From Pseudomonadota bacterium (GTDB taxonomy: Bacteria > Pseudomonadota > Gammaproteobacteria > Burkholderiales > Eutrophovitaceae), in NCBI GenBank assembly GCA_002704665.1, contig PAHB01000004.1:1-11795 (forward strand): 11,795 bases of DNA, written 5' to 3'. The notes beneath the pieces were generated by a model. That model ran no database searches. It saw only the letters and a list, made by a program, of their open reading frames with translations, and was not told the DNA's origin. The position numbers were made by a program, and so were the translations under genes. Below are positions 1 through 6,837 of the stretch, piece after piece; position 1 is the first letter of the stretch; each line of letters begins with the position of its first letter.

Positions 1-895
1 GACGGGTGCGGATGCCATAGCACACGGCGCCACGGGAAAAGGAAATGATCAAGTTAGATTTGAGCTCAGTGCCTACGCTATTGATCCCAAAATAAAGGTT
101 ATAGCACCATGGAGAGATTGGGATCTGCTTTCGAGGGAAAAGCTGCTCAAATATGCCAAGGAGAAAGGAATTCCAGTAGACTTTAAATCTGGAAAAAAAC
201 CACCCTATTCAATGGATGCAAACCTTCTACATGTTTCATATGAAGGCGGCCTACTTGAAGATCCAAGTAATCAACCGCAAGATGAAATGTGGCGAATGAC
301 AAGGTCAATAAACGAAGCTCCGGAAAAACCTACCAATCTTTCTATTGAATTTAGTAAAGGTGACCCAATTGCTGTGAATGGTAAACGTTACAAACCTTCA
401 CAAATAATCGAAAAACTGAACAAAATTGGAGGGACACATGCCGTCGGCAGACTAGATTTTGTGGAAAATAGATTTATTGGAATGAAATCAAGGGGGTGCT
501 ATGAAACACCCGGGGGGACAATCCTCATAAAATCACACAGAGCTTTGGAGAGTATTACTCTAGATCGAGAAGTTGTAGCCTTAAAGGACGACCTGATGCC
601 CAGGTACGCGAGACTCATTTATAACGGCTATTGGTTCAGTCCAGAAAGACTATTGATTCAAAAATTGATAGATGAGTCCCAACTACACGTTAATGGTGTG
701 GTCAAAGTTAGGTTACATAAAGGTAATGTGATTATCATTGGAAGAGAAAGTAAAAAAAGCTCTATTTTCGACCACCAAATTTCAACTTTTGAGGATGACA
801 AAGGCAAGTATAAACAATCAGACGCCGAGGGTTTTATAAAACTGCATGCCTTGAGGTTGATGAAAAACTCAAAAAGGCTGCGATCTAATCATTAA
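1..895 (+). CDS. argG: Argininosuccinate synthase, C-terminal part (5' end outside window)
   Basis: This enzyme joins citrulline and aspartate with ATP to make argininosuccinate, the penultimate cytoplasmic step of arginine synthesis. The reading frame is open from base 2 and runs 297 codons to a TAA at 893-895; the family is usually about 400 residues, so roughly the first 100, including the N-terminal ATP-pyrophosphatase P-loop, lie upstream of the window. The visible part begins with the family's glycine-rich substrate segment (AHGATGKGNDQVRFE, about residues 8-22 of the fragment). It continues with APWRDWDLLSR, SMDANLLHVSYEGG and EDP, all characteristic of ArgG, followed by the C-terminal oligomerisation region. 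An internal ATG at 212 should not be taken as the start, because the homology continues upstream without a break. Only 33 bases separate it from the next plus-strand gene, so read-through into that gene is possible. Identification is secure. Confidence 0.96.
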   Translation, partial: TGADAIAHGATGKGNDQVRFELSAYAIDPKIKVIAPWRDWDLLSREKLLKYAKEKGIPVDFKSGKKPPYSMDANLLHVSYEGGLLEDPSNQPQDEMWRMTRSINEAPEKPTNLSIEFSKGDPIAVNGKRYKPSQIIEKLNKIGGTHAVGRLDFVENRFIGMKSRGCYETPGGTILIKSHRALESITLDREVVALKDDLMPRYARLIYNGYWFSPERLLIQKLIDESQLHVNGVVKVRLHKGNVIIIGRESKKSSIFDHQISTFEDDKGKYKQSDAEGFIKLHALRLMKNSKRLRSNH

Positions 896-928
896 TTACT
901 ACGCATAAAATTAGAAACTAACATTAAA

Positions 929-1498
929 ATGACATCGATAGCAGTTGTTAAAAAAAAAGGAGAAGTTACTATCGCCGCTGACTCTCTAACGAAATGGGGA
1001 TCTGGAAAAGAAAGTGCTCAATATATTGTTAACAGTTCGAAAATATTAAAAATTGCCGATAACTATGTTGCTATAGCCGGTAATGCAACATTCAAGTTAA
1101 TCTTAGCTGACTATTTTCAAAATATTACTGATATCAAGTTATCTAATGTCAACGAAATCTTTTCTACTTGGAACACCATGCACTCTGAACTGAAAAAAAA
1201 GTATTACCTTAATGCAGAAGAGGATAAAGATGACTCCATAGAGTCTACGAGAATAGATACACTTATAGCAAACCAATATGGGATATTTGGTGTTTCCGGG
1301 CATAGAACAGTCCAAGAGTTTTCAAAATTTTATGCTTACGGCAGTGGTAGCGATTATGCTCTCGGATGCCTTTGGTCAACATACAATGATGATAGATTAT
1401 CGTCACAACAATTGGGCAAATTAGCGATAGAAGCGGCTGCAGAATTTGACGATGCTACAGGGTTACCGATTGACTGCCACACGATTACGATAATATGA
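929..1498 (+). CDS. HslV-like (proteasome-type) Ntn-hydrolase homologue
   Basis: This 189-residue protein resembles the proteasome beta/HslV fold. It starts Met-Thr-Ser-Ile-Ala-Val-Val, so removal of Met1 would expose Thr2 as the N-terminal nucleophile, as in HslV. An AAD motif puts Asp at residue 18 (mature position 17), and Lys38 in SSKILKI aligns with the HslV catalytic lysine after a four-residue insertion. Near the C-terminus GSGSDYALG (138-146) matches the HslV glycine loop. An acidic stretch (97-105) is an insertion relative to HslV (about 176 residues). There is no signal peptide, so it is probably cytoplasmic. No hslU or other ATPase gene is adjacent, so it is probably a paralogue rather than true HslV, and its substrate and partner are unknown. 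No clear Shine-Dalgarno precedes the ATG. Codons 8-10 are a run of nine A followed by GGAG, a possible slippage site. Fold assignment is fairly confident; function is not. Confidence 0.75.
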   Translation: MTSIAVVKKKGEVTIAADSLTKWGSGKESAQYIVNSSKILKIADNYVAIAGNATFKLILADYFQNITDIKLSNVNEIFSTWNTMHSELKKKYYLNAEEDKDDSIESTRIDTLIANQYGIFGVSGHRTVQEFSKFYAYGSGSDYALGCLWSTYNDDRLSSQQLGKLAIEAAAEFDDATGLPIDCHTITII

Positions 1499-1521
1499 AA
1501 TAGGATTGATAGGTACTCTAT

Positions 1522-2004
1522 ATGCCCTCATTTGATATCACTTCAGAGCCATCTAAAATAGAGCTGGGAAACTCGGTCGACTTGGCAAATAAAGAAATAA
1601 AAAACCGATTTGACTTTAAAGGGTCGGAGTCAAAATTAGAAAAAACAGAGGATTCAATAATCATCTACGCTGAAGATGAATTTAAACGACGACAAGTTTT
1701 CGATATTTTAATAAATAAATTGACTAAAAGATCTGTAGATGTGCGATTTTTAGATAGGGGCAATCCAGAAAAAATAGGCGGAGACAAAATAAAAGAAGAG
1801 ATAAAGATAAAAAATGGCATTGACAAAGAACTGGCAAAAAAAATCATCAAATTGCTAAAAGAAAAGAAAGTCAAGGTCAAAACTTCGATTCAAGGTGAAA
1901 CGGTTAGGGTGTCTGCCAGCAAAAAAGACTTATTGCAGGAAGCTATCACTACTGCTAAGTCTGTTAAAGATCAGCCATTGCAATTTGGAAACTTTCGAGA
2001 TTAA
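1522..2004 (+). CDS. yajQ: YajQ-family nucleotide / cyclic-di-GMP-binding protein
   Basis: The 160-residue product has the usual length and the diagnostic start of the YajQ family (MPSFDITSE), followed by ANKEIKNRFDFKGS at about residues 22-35. It also has the conserved C-terminal end, DQPLQFGNFRD. Family members fold as two ferredoxin-like domains and bind nucleotides; a Xanthomonas homologue binds cyclic di-GMP and acts with a transcription regulator, but whether that holds here cannot be read from sequence. The protein is lysine-rich and cytoplasmic, without signal or membrane segments. An AGG at 1510-1512, about nine bases upstream of the ATG, is a plausible ribosome site. It lies 23 bases after the HslV-like gene on the same strand, so they may be co-transcribed. 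It ends 13 bases from the convergent folE2 stop, with no evident terminator between. Confidence 0.95.
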   Translation: MPSFDITSEPSKIELGNSVDLANKEIKNRFDFKGSESKLEKTEDSIIIYAEDEFKRRQVFDILINKLTKRSVDVRFLDRGNPEKIGGDKIKEEIKIKNGIDKELAKKIIKLLKEKKVKVKTSIQGETVRVSASKKDLLQEAITTAKSVKDQPLQFGNFRD

Positions 2005-2017
2005 CTAATTTCGCTCG

Positions 2018-2809
2018 CTACTTACGCACGAGAGCATAAGCTGAGTGATTGTGTATTGATTCGAAATTCTCGCTTTCCACAGAGTAGCCGGAGATCCTTT
2101 GGTCTTTATCTAACCGAACTGATATATCTCTTACCAAATCCTCTACGAATTTAGGATTGTCGTATGCTCGCTCTGTTACATATTTTTCATCCGGCCGTTT
2201 CAAAAGACCAAACAATTCACACGAGGCCTCTTCCTCCGCCACTTTAACCAAATCTTCAATCCATATATCTCCTTGCGATAGGGTCGCATTGATAGTTACA
2301 TGTGACCTTTGGTTATGAGCGCCATAATCGGAGATTTCTTTTGAACACGGACACAAACTTTTTACCGGAACTACAACTTTCATAGCAAATGAAAATTCCC
2401 TCTTGAGCACATGTCCGAAAAACGTTGCCTGATAGTCCATTAAGCTTTTCACTTTCGAAACAGGAGCGGCTTTCTCAATAAAAAATGGAAATTCCATCTT
2501 AATTTCACCAGAATTCGCCTCTAATGCAACTACCATTTTGTCCAGCATTTTTTTAAAACTATCGCTAGAAAAAGGCGAATCAAACTGATTCAATATTTCA
2601 ACAAACCTCGACATGTGAGTTCCCTTTTTATCTTTTGGAAGACCGACATACATGTCAAAATTTGCTACGGTTTTCTGCACACCGCCGCCCAACTCAGCGA
2701 TCGAGACCGGATACCTTATACTTTTTATACCTACCTTATCGATCGCTATTTGACGGTCGTCCACCGTACTTTGGATGTCAGGAATAACAATATCTTTGGG
2801 AGAATTCAT
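2018..2809 (-). CDS. folE2: GTP cyclohydrolase I type B (FolE2)
   Basis: FolE2 converts GTP to 7,8-dihydroneopterin triphosphate, the entry step for tetrahydrofolate and also for queuosine-type deazapurines. The 263-residue length fits the family. Its signature is plain: DIQ near residue 11, the cysteine-containing SLCPCSKEIS (151-160), YGAHNQRSH (162-170) and a C-terminal ESIHNHSAYA (250-259). These Cys, His and C-terminal His residues correspond to the metal and substrate centre known for type IB enzymes. This form is unrelated in sequence to FolE and can use metals other than zinc. It is the last gene of the xseB-ispA-dxs-folE2 run, starting 45 bases after the dxs stop. The ribosome site is weak: an AAGG lies about 14 bases upstream of the ATG. 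Whether the genome also carries a type IA folE cannot be seen here. Confidence 0.96.
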   Translation of the reverse strand: MNSPKDIVIPDIQSTVDDRQIAIDKVGIKSIRYPVSIAELGGGVQKTVANFDMYVGLPKDKKGTHMSRFVEILNQFDSPFSSDSFKKMLDKMVVALEANSGEIKMEFPFFIEKAAPVSKVKSLMDYQATFFGHVLKREFSFAMKVVVPVKSLCPCSKEISDYGAHNQRSHVTINATLSQGDIWIEDLVKVAEEEASCELFGLLKRPDEKYVTERAYDNPKFVEDLVRDISVRLDKDQRISGYSVESENFESIHNHSAYALVRK

Positions 2810-2854
2810 TTTTTTGCATATACCTTATTTACGTTACCCGCATCTTACCATGAG

Positions 2855-4726
2855 TCAAGTTACTTTTTCTCTAAATGCGTTAATCGACTTCTCAATTCCA
2901 GCACCATCTAGACCACATTGCTTTAGCAAAGTTTCTGAAGATCCGTGTTCTATAAAATAATCTGGTAGCCCTAGTTGTAACAAAGGTGTTTTCATCCCAA
3001 ATTTGGCAAGAACTTCGGCAACTCCTGATCCAGCCCCCCCGAGAACCACATTTTCCTCGATTGTGACCAATAATTCATGACTTTTTGAAAGGTTTAGCAC
3101 TAAATCCTCATCTATGGGCTTAACGAACCTCATATCCGCCACCGTGCAAGCCAAATTTTCAGCCACCAACATCGCATTTTGTAGGGCAGAACCGAAGGAT
3201 AAAATAGCGATTTCAGCACCACTTTTTTTTATTTTTCCTTTTCCAATAGATAATTCACTCATTGCCCGGCTCGTATCCTCTCCCGGACCATATCCCCTCG
3301 GATACCTCACTGCTGAAGGTCCTGGGTTTAGATGAGCGGTATACAACATATTCCTAGTTTCAGACTCGTCGCTTGGAGCCATAATTGTGAGATTGGGAAT
3401 ACACCTAAGGAAGGATATATCAAAGGCACCATGATGCGTTGGTCCGTCAGCACCAACTAGGCCTGCCCGGTCTATAGCCAAGGTTACAGATAGTTTTTGA
3501 ATACAAATATCATGGATTAACTGATCATATCCTCGTTGGAGAAAAGTTGAATATATTGCTACCACAGGCTTGTACCCCTCGCACGCCATTCCCCCTGCAA
3601 AGGTAATGGCATGTTGCTCTGCGATTCCAACGTCAAAATACCTTTTGGGATATTCTTTTGAAAAGCGCACTAACCCAGAGCCTTCCCTCATTGCCGGAGT
3701 AACAGCTACAAGTTGGTCGTCTTCTTTAGCCATCTCACAAATCCAGTCCCCGAAAACCTGGGAATATGTTTTTTTGTGATTAATCGTGGCTGGAGGAATT
3801 CCTTTTGAGTGGTCAAATTTTGACACACCATGATATTTAATCGGGTTATCTTCGGCTGGAGCATAACCTTTCCCCTTTTTTGTGACCACATGCAAAAACT
3901 GTGGCCCCTCTAATTTTCTTAGATTTTGAAGTGTTTTCACTAATCCCCTGACATCATGCCCATCAATTGGGCCAATGTAATTAAAACCAAACTCTTCAAA
4001 CAAAGTTCCGGGCATCACCATTCCCTTCACGTGCTCCTCAGCCCTACGTGCAAGCTCTAACATACTTGGCACTCTCTCTAAAACTTTTCCACTCGCTTTC
4101 CTCGCCGCTGAGTACATCCCCCCAGACAAAATCCGTGCCAAATAATTGTTTAGCGCCCCGACATTTTCTGAAATCGACATATCGTTATCGTTTAAAATAA
4201 CCAACAAATTGACATCATTCATTCCAGCGTTATTTAGTCCCTCAAAAGCCATACCTGCGGTCATTGCGCCATCACCTATTATGGCGACGACCCGACGATC
4301 ATCGCCGGCAATCTTTGAAGCCACTGCCATCCCCAATGCCGCACTGATTGAAGTGCTTGAATGAGCCGTACCAAAAGTGTCATAGGAGCTTTCCTCTCGG
4401 CGAGGAAATCCCGCCATCCCGCCAGTTTTTCGCAAACTGCTCATCCCCTCTTTTCTACCTGTCAATATTTTATGGACATAAGTTTGATGCCCAACATCCC
4501 AAACCAATCGGTCATGTGGAGTGTTAAATACGTAGTGTAAGGCCACTGTAAGCTCAACTGTACCTAAATTAGAGGATAAATGACCCCCAGTCTCAGCTAC
4601 AGATTGAACTAAAAAGTTCCGCAACTGGTCCGAAGCCGTTGGTAACTCAGAAAGAGTCAATTCTCTCAAATCTCTGGGTGCACTGATTTTATCCAGAAGC
4701 GAGGATTGATCTTTTTTGCCTTCCAT
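2855..4726 (-). CDS. dxs: 1-deoxy-D-xylulose-5-phosphate synthase
   Basis: DXS condenses pyruvate with glyceraldehyde 3-phosphate, using thiamine diphosphate, and is the first and often rate-setting step of the MEP isoprenoid pathway; DXP also feeds thiamine and pyridoxal synthesis. The 623-residue length is normal. Seen in order: GGHLSSNLG with His49, WDVGHQ (76-81), the thiamine-diphosphate motif beginning GDG at 151-153 and continuing to Asn179, SISENVG (184-190), and the pyrimidine-binding VGIAEQHA with Glu370. The transketolase C-terminal domain follows; its IEENV lies near residue 550. The ATG lies three bases after the ispA stop, so translation is probably coupled to ispA. The protein has no signal peptide and is cytoplasmic. 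No truncation or frameshift is seen. Confidence 0.98.
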   Translation of the reverse strand: MEGKKDQSSLLDKISAPRDLRELTLSELPTASDQLRNFLVQSVAETGGHLSSNLGTVELTVALHYVFNTPHDRLVWDVGHQTYVHKILTGRKEGMSSLRKTGGMAGFPRREESSYDTFGTAHSSTSISAALGMAVASKIAGDDRRVVAIIGDGAMTAGMAFEGLNNAGMNDVNLLVILNDNDMSISENVGALNNYLARILSGGMYSAARKASGKVLERVPSMLELARRAEEHVKGMVMPGTLFEEFGFNYIGPIDGHDVRGLVKTLQNLRKLEGPQFLHVVTKKGKGYAPAEDNPIKYHGVSKFDHSKGIPPATINHKKTYSQVFGDWICEMAKEDDQLVAVTPAMREGSGLVRFSKEYPKRYFDVGIAEQHAITFAGGMACEGYKPVVAIYSTFLQRGYDQLIHDICIQKLSVTLAIDRAGLVGADGPTHHGAFDISFLRCIPNLTIMAPSDESETRNMLYTAHLNPGPSAVRYPRGYGPGEDTSRAMSELSIGKGKIKKSGAEIAILSFGSALQNAMLVAENLACTVADMRFVKPIDEDLVLNLSKSHELLVTIEENVVLGGAGSGVAEVLAKFGMKTPLLQLGLPDYFIEHGSSETLLKQCGLDGAGIEKSINAFREKVT

Positions 4727-4729
4727 TAA

Positions 4730-5632
4730 TCAGAACTTTCTATCTACAATAAAATTCGCCAATTGAATTAGACGGTTAGCCCGAGTAGAAAAAACATCGA
4801 GGTGCTTGATTGCCTCTTTTTTTAAATTTTTAGCATAATCTTTGGCTGGCTGTAATCCTAGGGCACTAACAAAATTTGGTTTTTTATCTCTTAGATCCTT
4901 ACCGGCAGTCTTGCCAAGAGTGCGGGTATTAGCCTCAGAATCCAAAATATCATCAACAACTTGAAATACCCGTCCAATTATTTGTGCAAAATTGGATATC
5001 GATTTCTTTTCACCCGGCTTTAAACTTAAAGCACAAACCGCTCCCATGTTTGCCGCAGCAGATATGAGGGCTCCTGTCTTTAATTTTTGCATTTTTTCTA
5101 ACTTGCTTGCAGTTGATTTTCGACCGACAAGTCCTAAATCTAAAACCTGTCCTGCCACCATTCCTTCTGAACCTGACGCTCTGGTTAAAATATTTATTAA
5201 AGAAAGCTTTTGCGAATCACTTACCTTCAAGCACGCTCGGGACAAGCCGTCGAATGCTAAACAATGTAGTGCATCGCCGACCAAGACAGCAGTTGCCTCA
5301 TCATACTTTACATGAAGTGTTGCTTTGCCGTGCCTTAAGTCATCATTATCCATACATGGCAAATCGTCATGAATAAGAGAGTAAATATGCACCAACTCTA
5401 TACAGGCGCTAACGGTATCAACCACAAATTCGTGAGGGTCTCCAAGGTCTGAAACCGCATGCACCAACATTGGCCTGATTTTTTTTCCCCCACTGGTAAC
5501 AGCATATAGCATCGCATCACGTAACCTCTTACTGCCCACATCTGTTTCATTTATCTTTTGTATCAAGGCAACATCTGTACGAGATCGTATGTTATTCATC
5601 CATTGCTCTAAATTAAGTCTTTGGTTACTCAC
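4730..5632 (-). CDS. ispA: Farnesyl diphosphate synthase
   Basis: IspA adds two isopentenyl units to dimethylallyl diphosphate to give farnesyl diphosphate, precursor of undecaprenyl carriers, quinone side chains and haem O. I chose a GTG at 5632, which overlaps the xseB stop region by eight bases and gives 300 residues, the usual length. An in-frame ATG at 5686 would add 18 residues that lie wholly over xseB, and an ATG at 5599 would shorten the protein. With the GTG start, the first aspartate-rich motif (HDDLPCMDND) has its aspartates at 89, 90 and 95. The second (DDILD) is at 227-231, with the usual GKTAGKDLRDKK following. The two extra residues in the first motif and an aromatic Tyr84 five residues before it fit a C15-specific bacterial synthase. 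It is cytoplasmic and sits directly upstream of dxs, so both ends of the pathway are co-expressed. Confidence 0.95.
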   Translation of the reverse strand: MSNQRLNLEQWMNNIRSRTDVALIQKINETDVGSKRLRDAMLYAVTSGGKKIRPMLVHAVSDLGDPHEFVVDTVSACIELVHIYSLIHDDLPCMDNDDLRHGKATLHVKYDEATAVLVGDALHCLAFDGLSRACLKVSDSQKLSLINILTRASGSEGMVAGQVLDLGLVGRKSTASKLEKMQKLKTGALISAAANMGAVCALSLKPGEKKSISNFAQIIGRVFQVVDDILDSEANTRTLGKTAGKDLRDKKPNFVSALGLQPAKDYAKNLKKEAIKHLDVFSTRANRLIQLANFIVDRKF

Positions 5633-5855
5633 TGGGGAACATCTTAAGGGTTTCTTTATCCAAAATTTCCACTTTTTGCTGAGCATCGTTAATCTGATGA
5701 TGGCAGATTTTTAATAACTCAACGCCTCTTTGATACATCTTTAACGAAGTCTCGAGCGAGACATCTCTGGATTCCATAGTATCCACTATTTTTTCAAGCT
5801 CGAGCAAAGCTTTTTCAAAGTTTATTTTTTTTTTGGTCTCCGTCTTGGGATTCAT
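5625..5855 (-). CDS. xseB: Exodeoxyribonuclease VII small subunit
   Basis: XseB is the small subunit of exonuclease VII; several copies bind one XseA, and the complex degrades single-stranded DNA to oligonucleotides. The 76-residue protein has the family core: INFEKALLELEKIV (about 11-24), a DVSLETSLKMYQRG segment (31-44), then a second helix with AQQKVEIL (63-70). It is predicted to be an all-helical hairpin with coiled-coil character. A purine-rich AGAGAG sits about seven bases before the ATG. It is the first gene of the run leading through ispA and dxs to folE2, and its end overlaps the probable ispA start. The gene for the partner XseA is not in the window. A short lysine-rich N-terminus before the core is typical. 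Confidence 0.95.
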   Translation of the reverse strand: MNPKTETKKKINFEKALLELEKIVDTMESRDVSLETSLKMYQRGVELLKICHHQINDAQQKVEILDKETLKMFPSE

Positions 5856-5898
5856 AACTAACTCTCTATTGAATACGGCACCGTGTTAATCACAAACC

Positions 5899-5927
5899 AT
5901 TAAAAATGATTTTTGCCTTGTTTACAA
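5899..5927 (-). promoter_or_regulatory. Candidate sigma-70 promoter for xseB-ispA-dxs-folE2
   Basis: Read on the minus strand, TTGTAA (5927-5922) and TTTAAT (5904-5899) are separated by 17 bases. They match the -35 and -10 consensus at four and five of six positions. Transcription would start near 5892 and give a leader of about 37 bases before xseB. It overlaps the candidate promoter for the divergent sulfurtransferase gene. In an AT-rich spacer such matches can arise by chance. Confidence 0.4.
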
Positions 5928-5940
5928 AGACCAGTATACT
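5913..5940 (+). promoter_or_regulatory. Candidate sigma-70 promoter for the sulfurtransferase gene
   Basis: TTGCCT at 5913-5918 and TATACT at 5935-5940, with a 16-base spacer, match the -35 and -10 consensus at four and five of six positions. The expected start near 5947 lies downstream of an in-frame ATG at 5906 but upstream of the ATG at 5981. This supports the later start for the sulfurtransferase. Confidence 0.45.
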
Positions 5941-5980
5941 ACGTATATATATTAAAATTGGGAATACTTCTTTTCTACTC

Positions 5981-6817
5981 ATGAATTACACAACGTTAAT
6001 TTCAGTAGATGAGTTGAACAAAATACTTGATAGCGAATTTTTGGTATTGTTCGACTGCAGGCATGACTTGTTCAATCCTCGATTCGGACGAGAGGAATAT
6101 ATAAAAAGTCATATTGCCAAATCAATTTTTGTAAATGTTAGCGAAAACCTGTCAGGGGAGAAAAATGGCGTGAATGGACGCCATCCATTACCCGACTTTA
6201 ATCATTTTGCAGACTGGTTGGGGCAAAATGGAGTAGATAACAACAAGCAAGTAGTGGCCTACGATAGCTCTGGCGGTATTTATGGGGCTAGACTCTGGTG
6301 GATGCTTCGATGGCTCGGTCATAATCAAGTAGCGGTTCTAAATGGTGGATGGCAAGCTTGGGTAGCCAATTCCGGCCGTACGGAAATATCCGAAAATAAA
6401 AAAAATACAACTTGTTTCAAGCCAACACAAAAAAACCTTCAAGTTAATGAGATACAGATTTTAGGAAAGCTAGGGACCTCGGACCTATACCTTCTAGACG
6501 CCCGCTCCCGCAGTAGATTCAATGGTAAAGGAGAAACTCTTGACCCTGTAGCAGGACATATTCCAGGGGCCATAAACAGGTTTTACGAAGGTAATTTAGA
6601 CGATAAAGGTTTTTTTAAACCTGCTAATCTTTTAAAAAAAGAATTTCTGGAGGTTTTACCGACTGATGCGCCAGAAAAAGTAGTGCACACCTGCGGCTCT
6701 GGAATCAGCGCCTGCCATAACCTACTGGCTATGGAAGTTTCTGATTTGCCCGGCTCAAAATTATATCCTGGTTCATGGAGCGCTTGGATTTCTGACCCTA
6801 AGCGTCCAATAGCTTAG
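5981..6817 (+). CDS. sseA: 3-Mercaptopyruvate/thiosulfate sulfurtransferase (tandem rhodanese)
   Basis: This enzyme transfers sulfane sulfur from 3-mercaptopyruvate or thiosulfate to acceptors such as cyanide or thiols. Starting at the ATG at 5981 it has 278 residues in two rhodanese domains. The N-terminal domain (about 5-125) has an inactive loop with Asp95 in place of cysteine (AYDSSGG), then LWWMLRWLGH and LNGGWQAW. The C-terminal domain (about 150-275) has LDARS, GHIPGAIN and the active loop CGSGISAC with Cys238, the position I recall for E. coli SseA. The CGSG loop favours mercaptopyruvate sulfurtransferase over classical rhodanese (CRKG). An upstream in-frame ATG at 5906 would add 25 residues but precedes the likely promoter. 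There is no export signal, so it is probably cytoplasmic. It converges on fccB, ending 20 bases from it, so sulfur-oxidation genes flank it. Its in vivo donor is not determined by sequence. Confidence 0.93.
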   Translation: MNYTTLISVDELNKILDSEFLVLFDCRHDLFNPRFGREEYIKSHIAKSIFVNVSENLSGEKNGVNGRHPLPDFNHFADWLGQNGVDNNKQVVAYDSSGGIYGARLWWMLRWLGHNQVAVLNGGWQAWVANSGRTEISENKKNTTCFKPTQKNLQVNEIQILGKLGTSDLYLLDARSRSRFNGKGETLDPVAGHIPGAINRFYEGNLDDKGFFKPANLLKKEFLEVLPTDAPEKVVHTCGSGISACHNLLAMEVSDLPGSKLYPGSWSAWISDPKRPIA

Positions 6818-6837
6818 TCGGACAGTTACCTCGTCAT

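Noticed and set aside
2615..2911. Plus-strand open frame spanning the folE2-dxs junction
   Set aside because: It overlaps the 5' end of folE2 and the 3' end of dxs in antisense and resembles no known protein.
4992..5315. Open frame of 107 codons on the plus strand
   Set aside because: It is antisense to ispA, whose protein motifs are intact through this region; no ribosome site or family resemblance.
5906..5980. N-terminal extension of 25 residues on the sulfurtransferase
   Set aside because: The ATG at 5906 lies upstream of the likely -10 box; the ATG at 5981 gives normal family length and places the catalytic cysteine at 238. The extension is short and not a convincing export signal.
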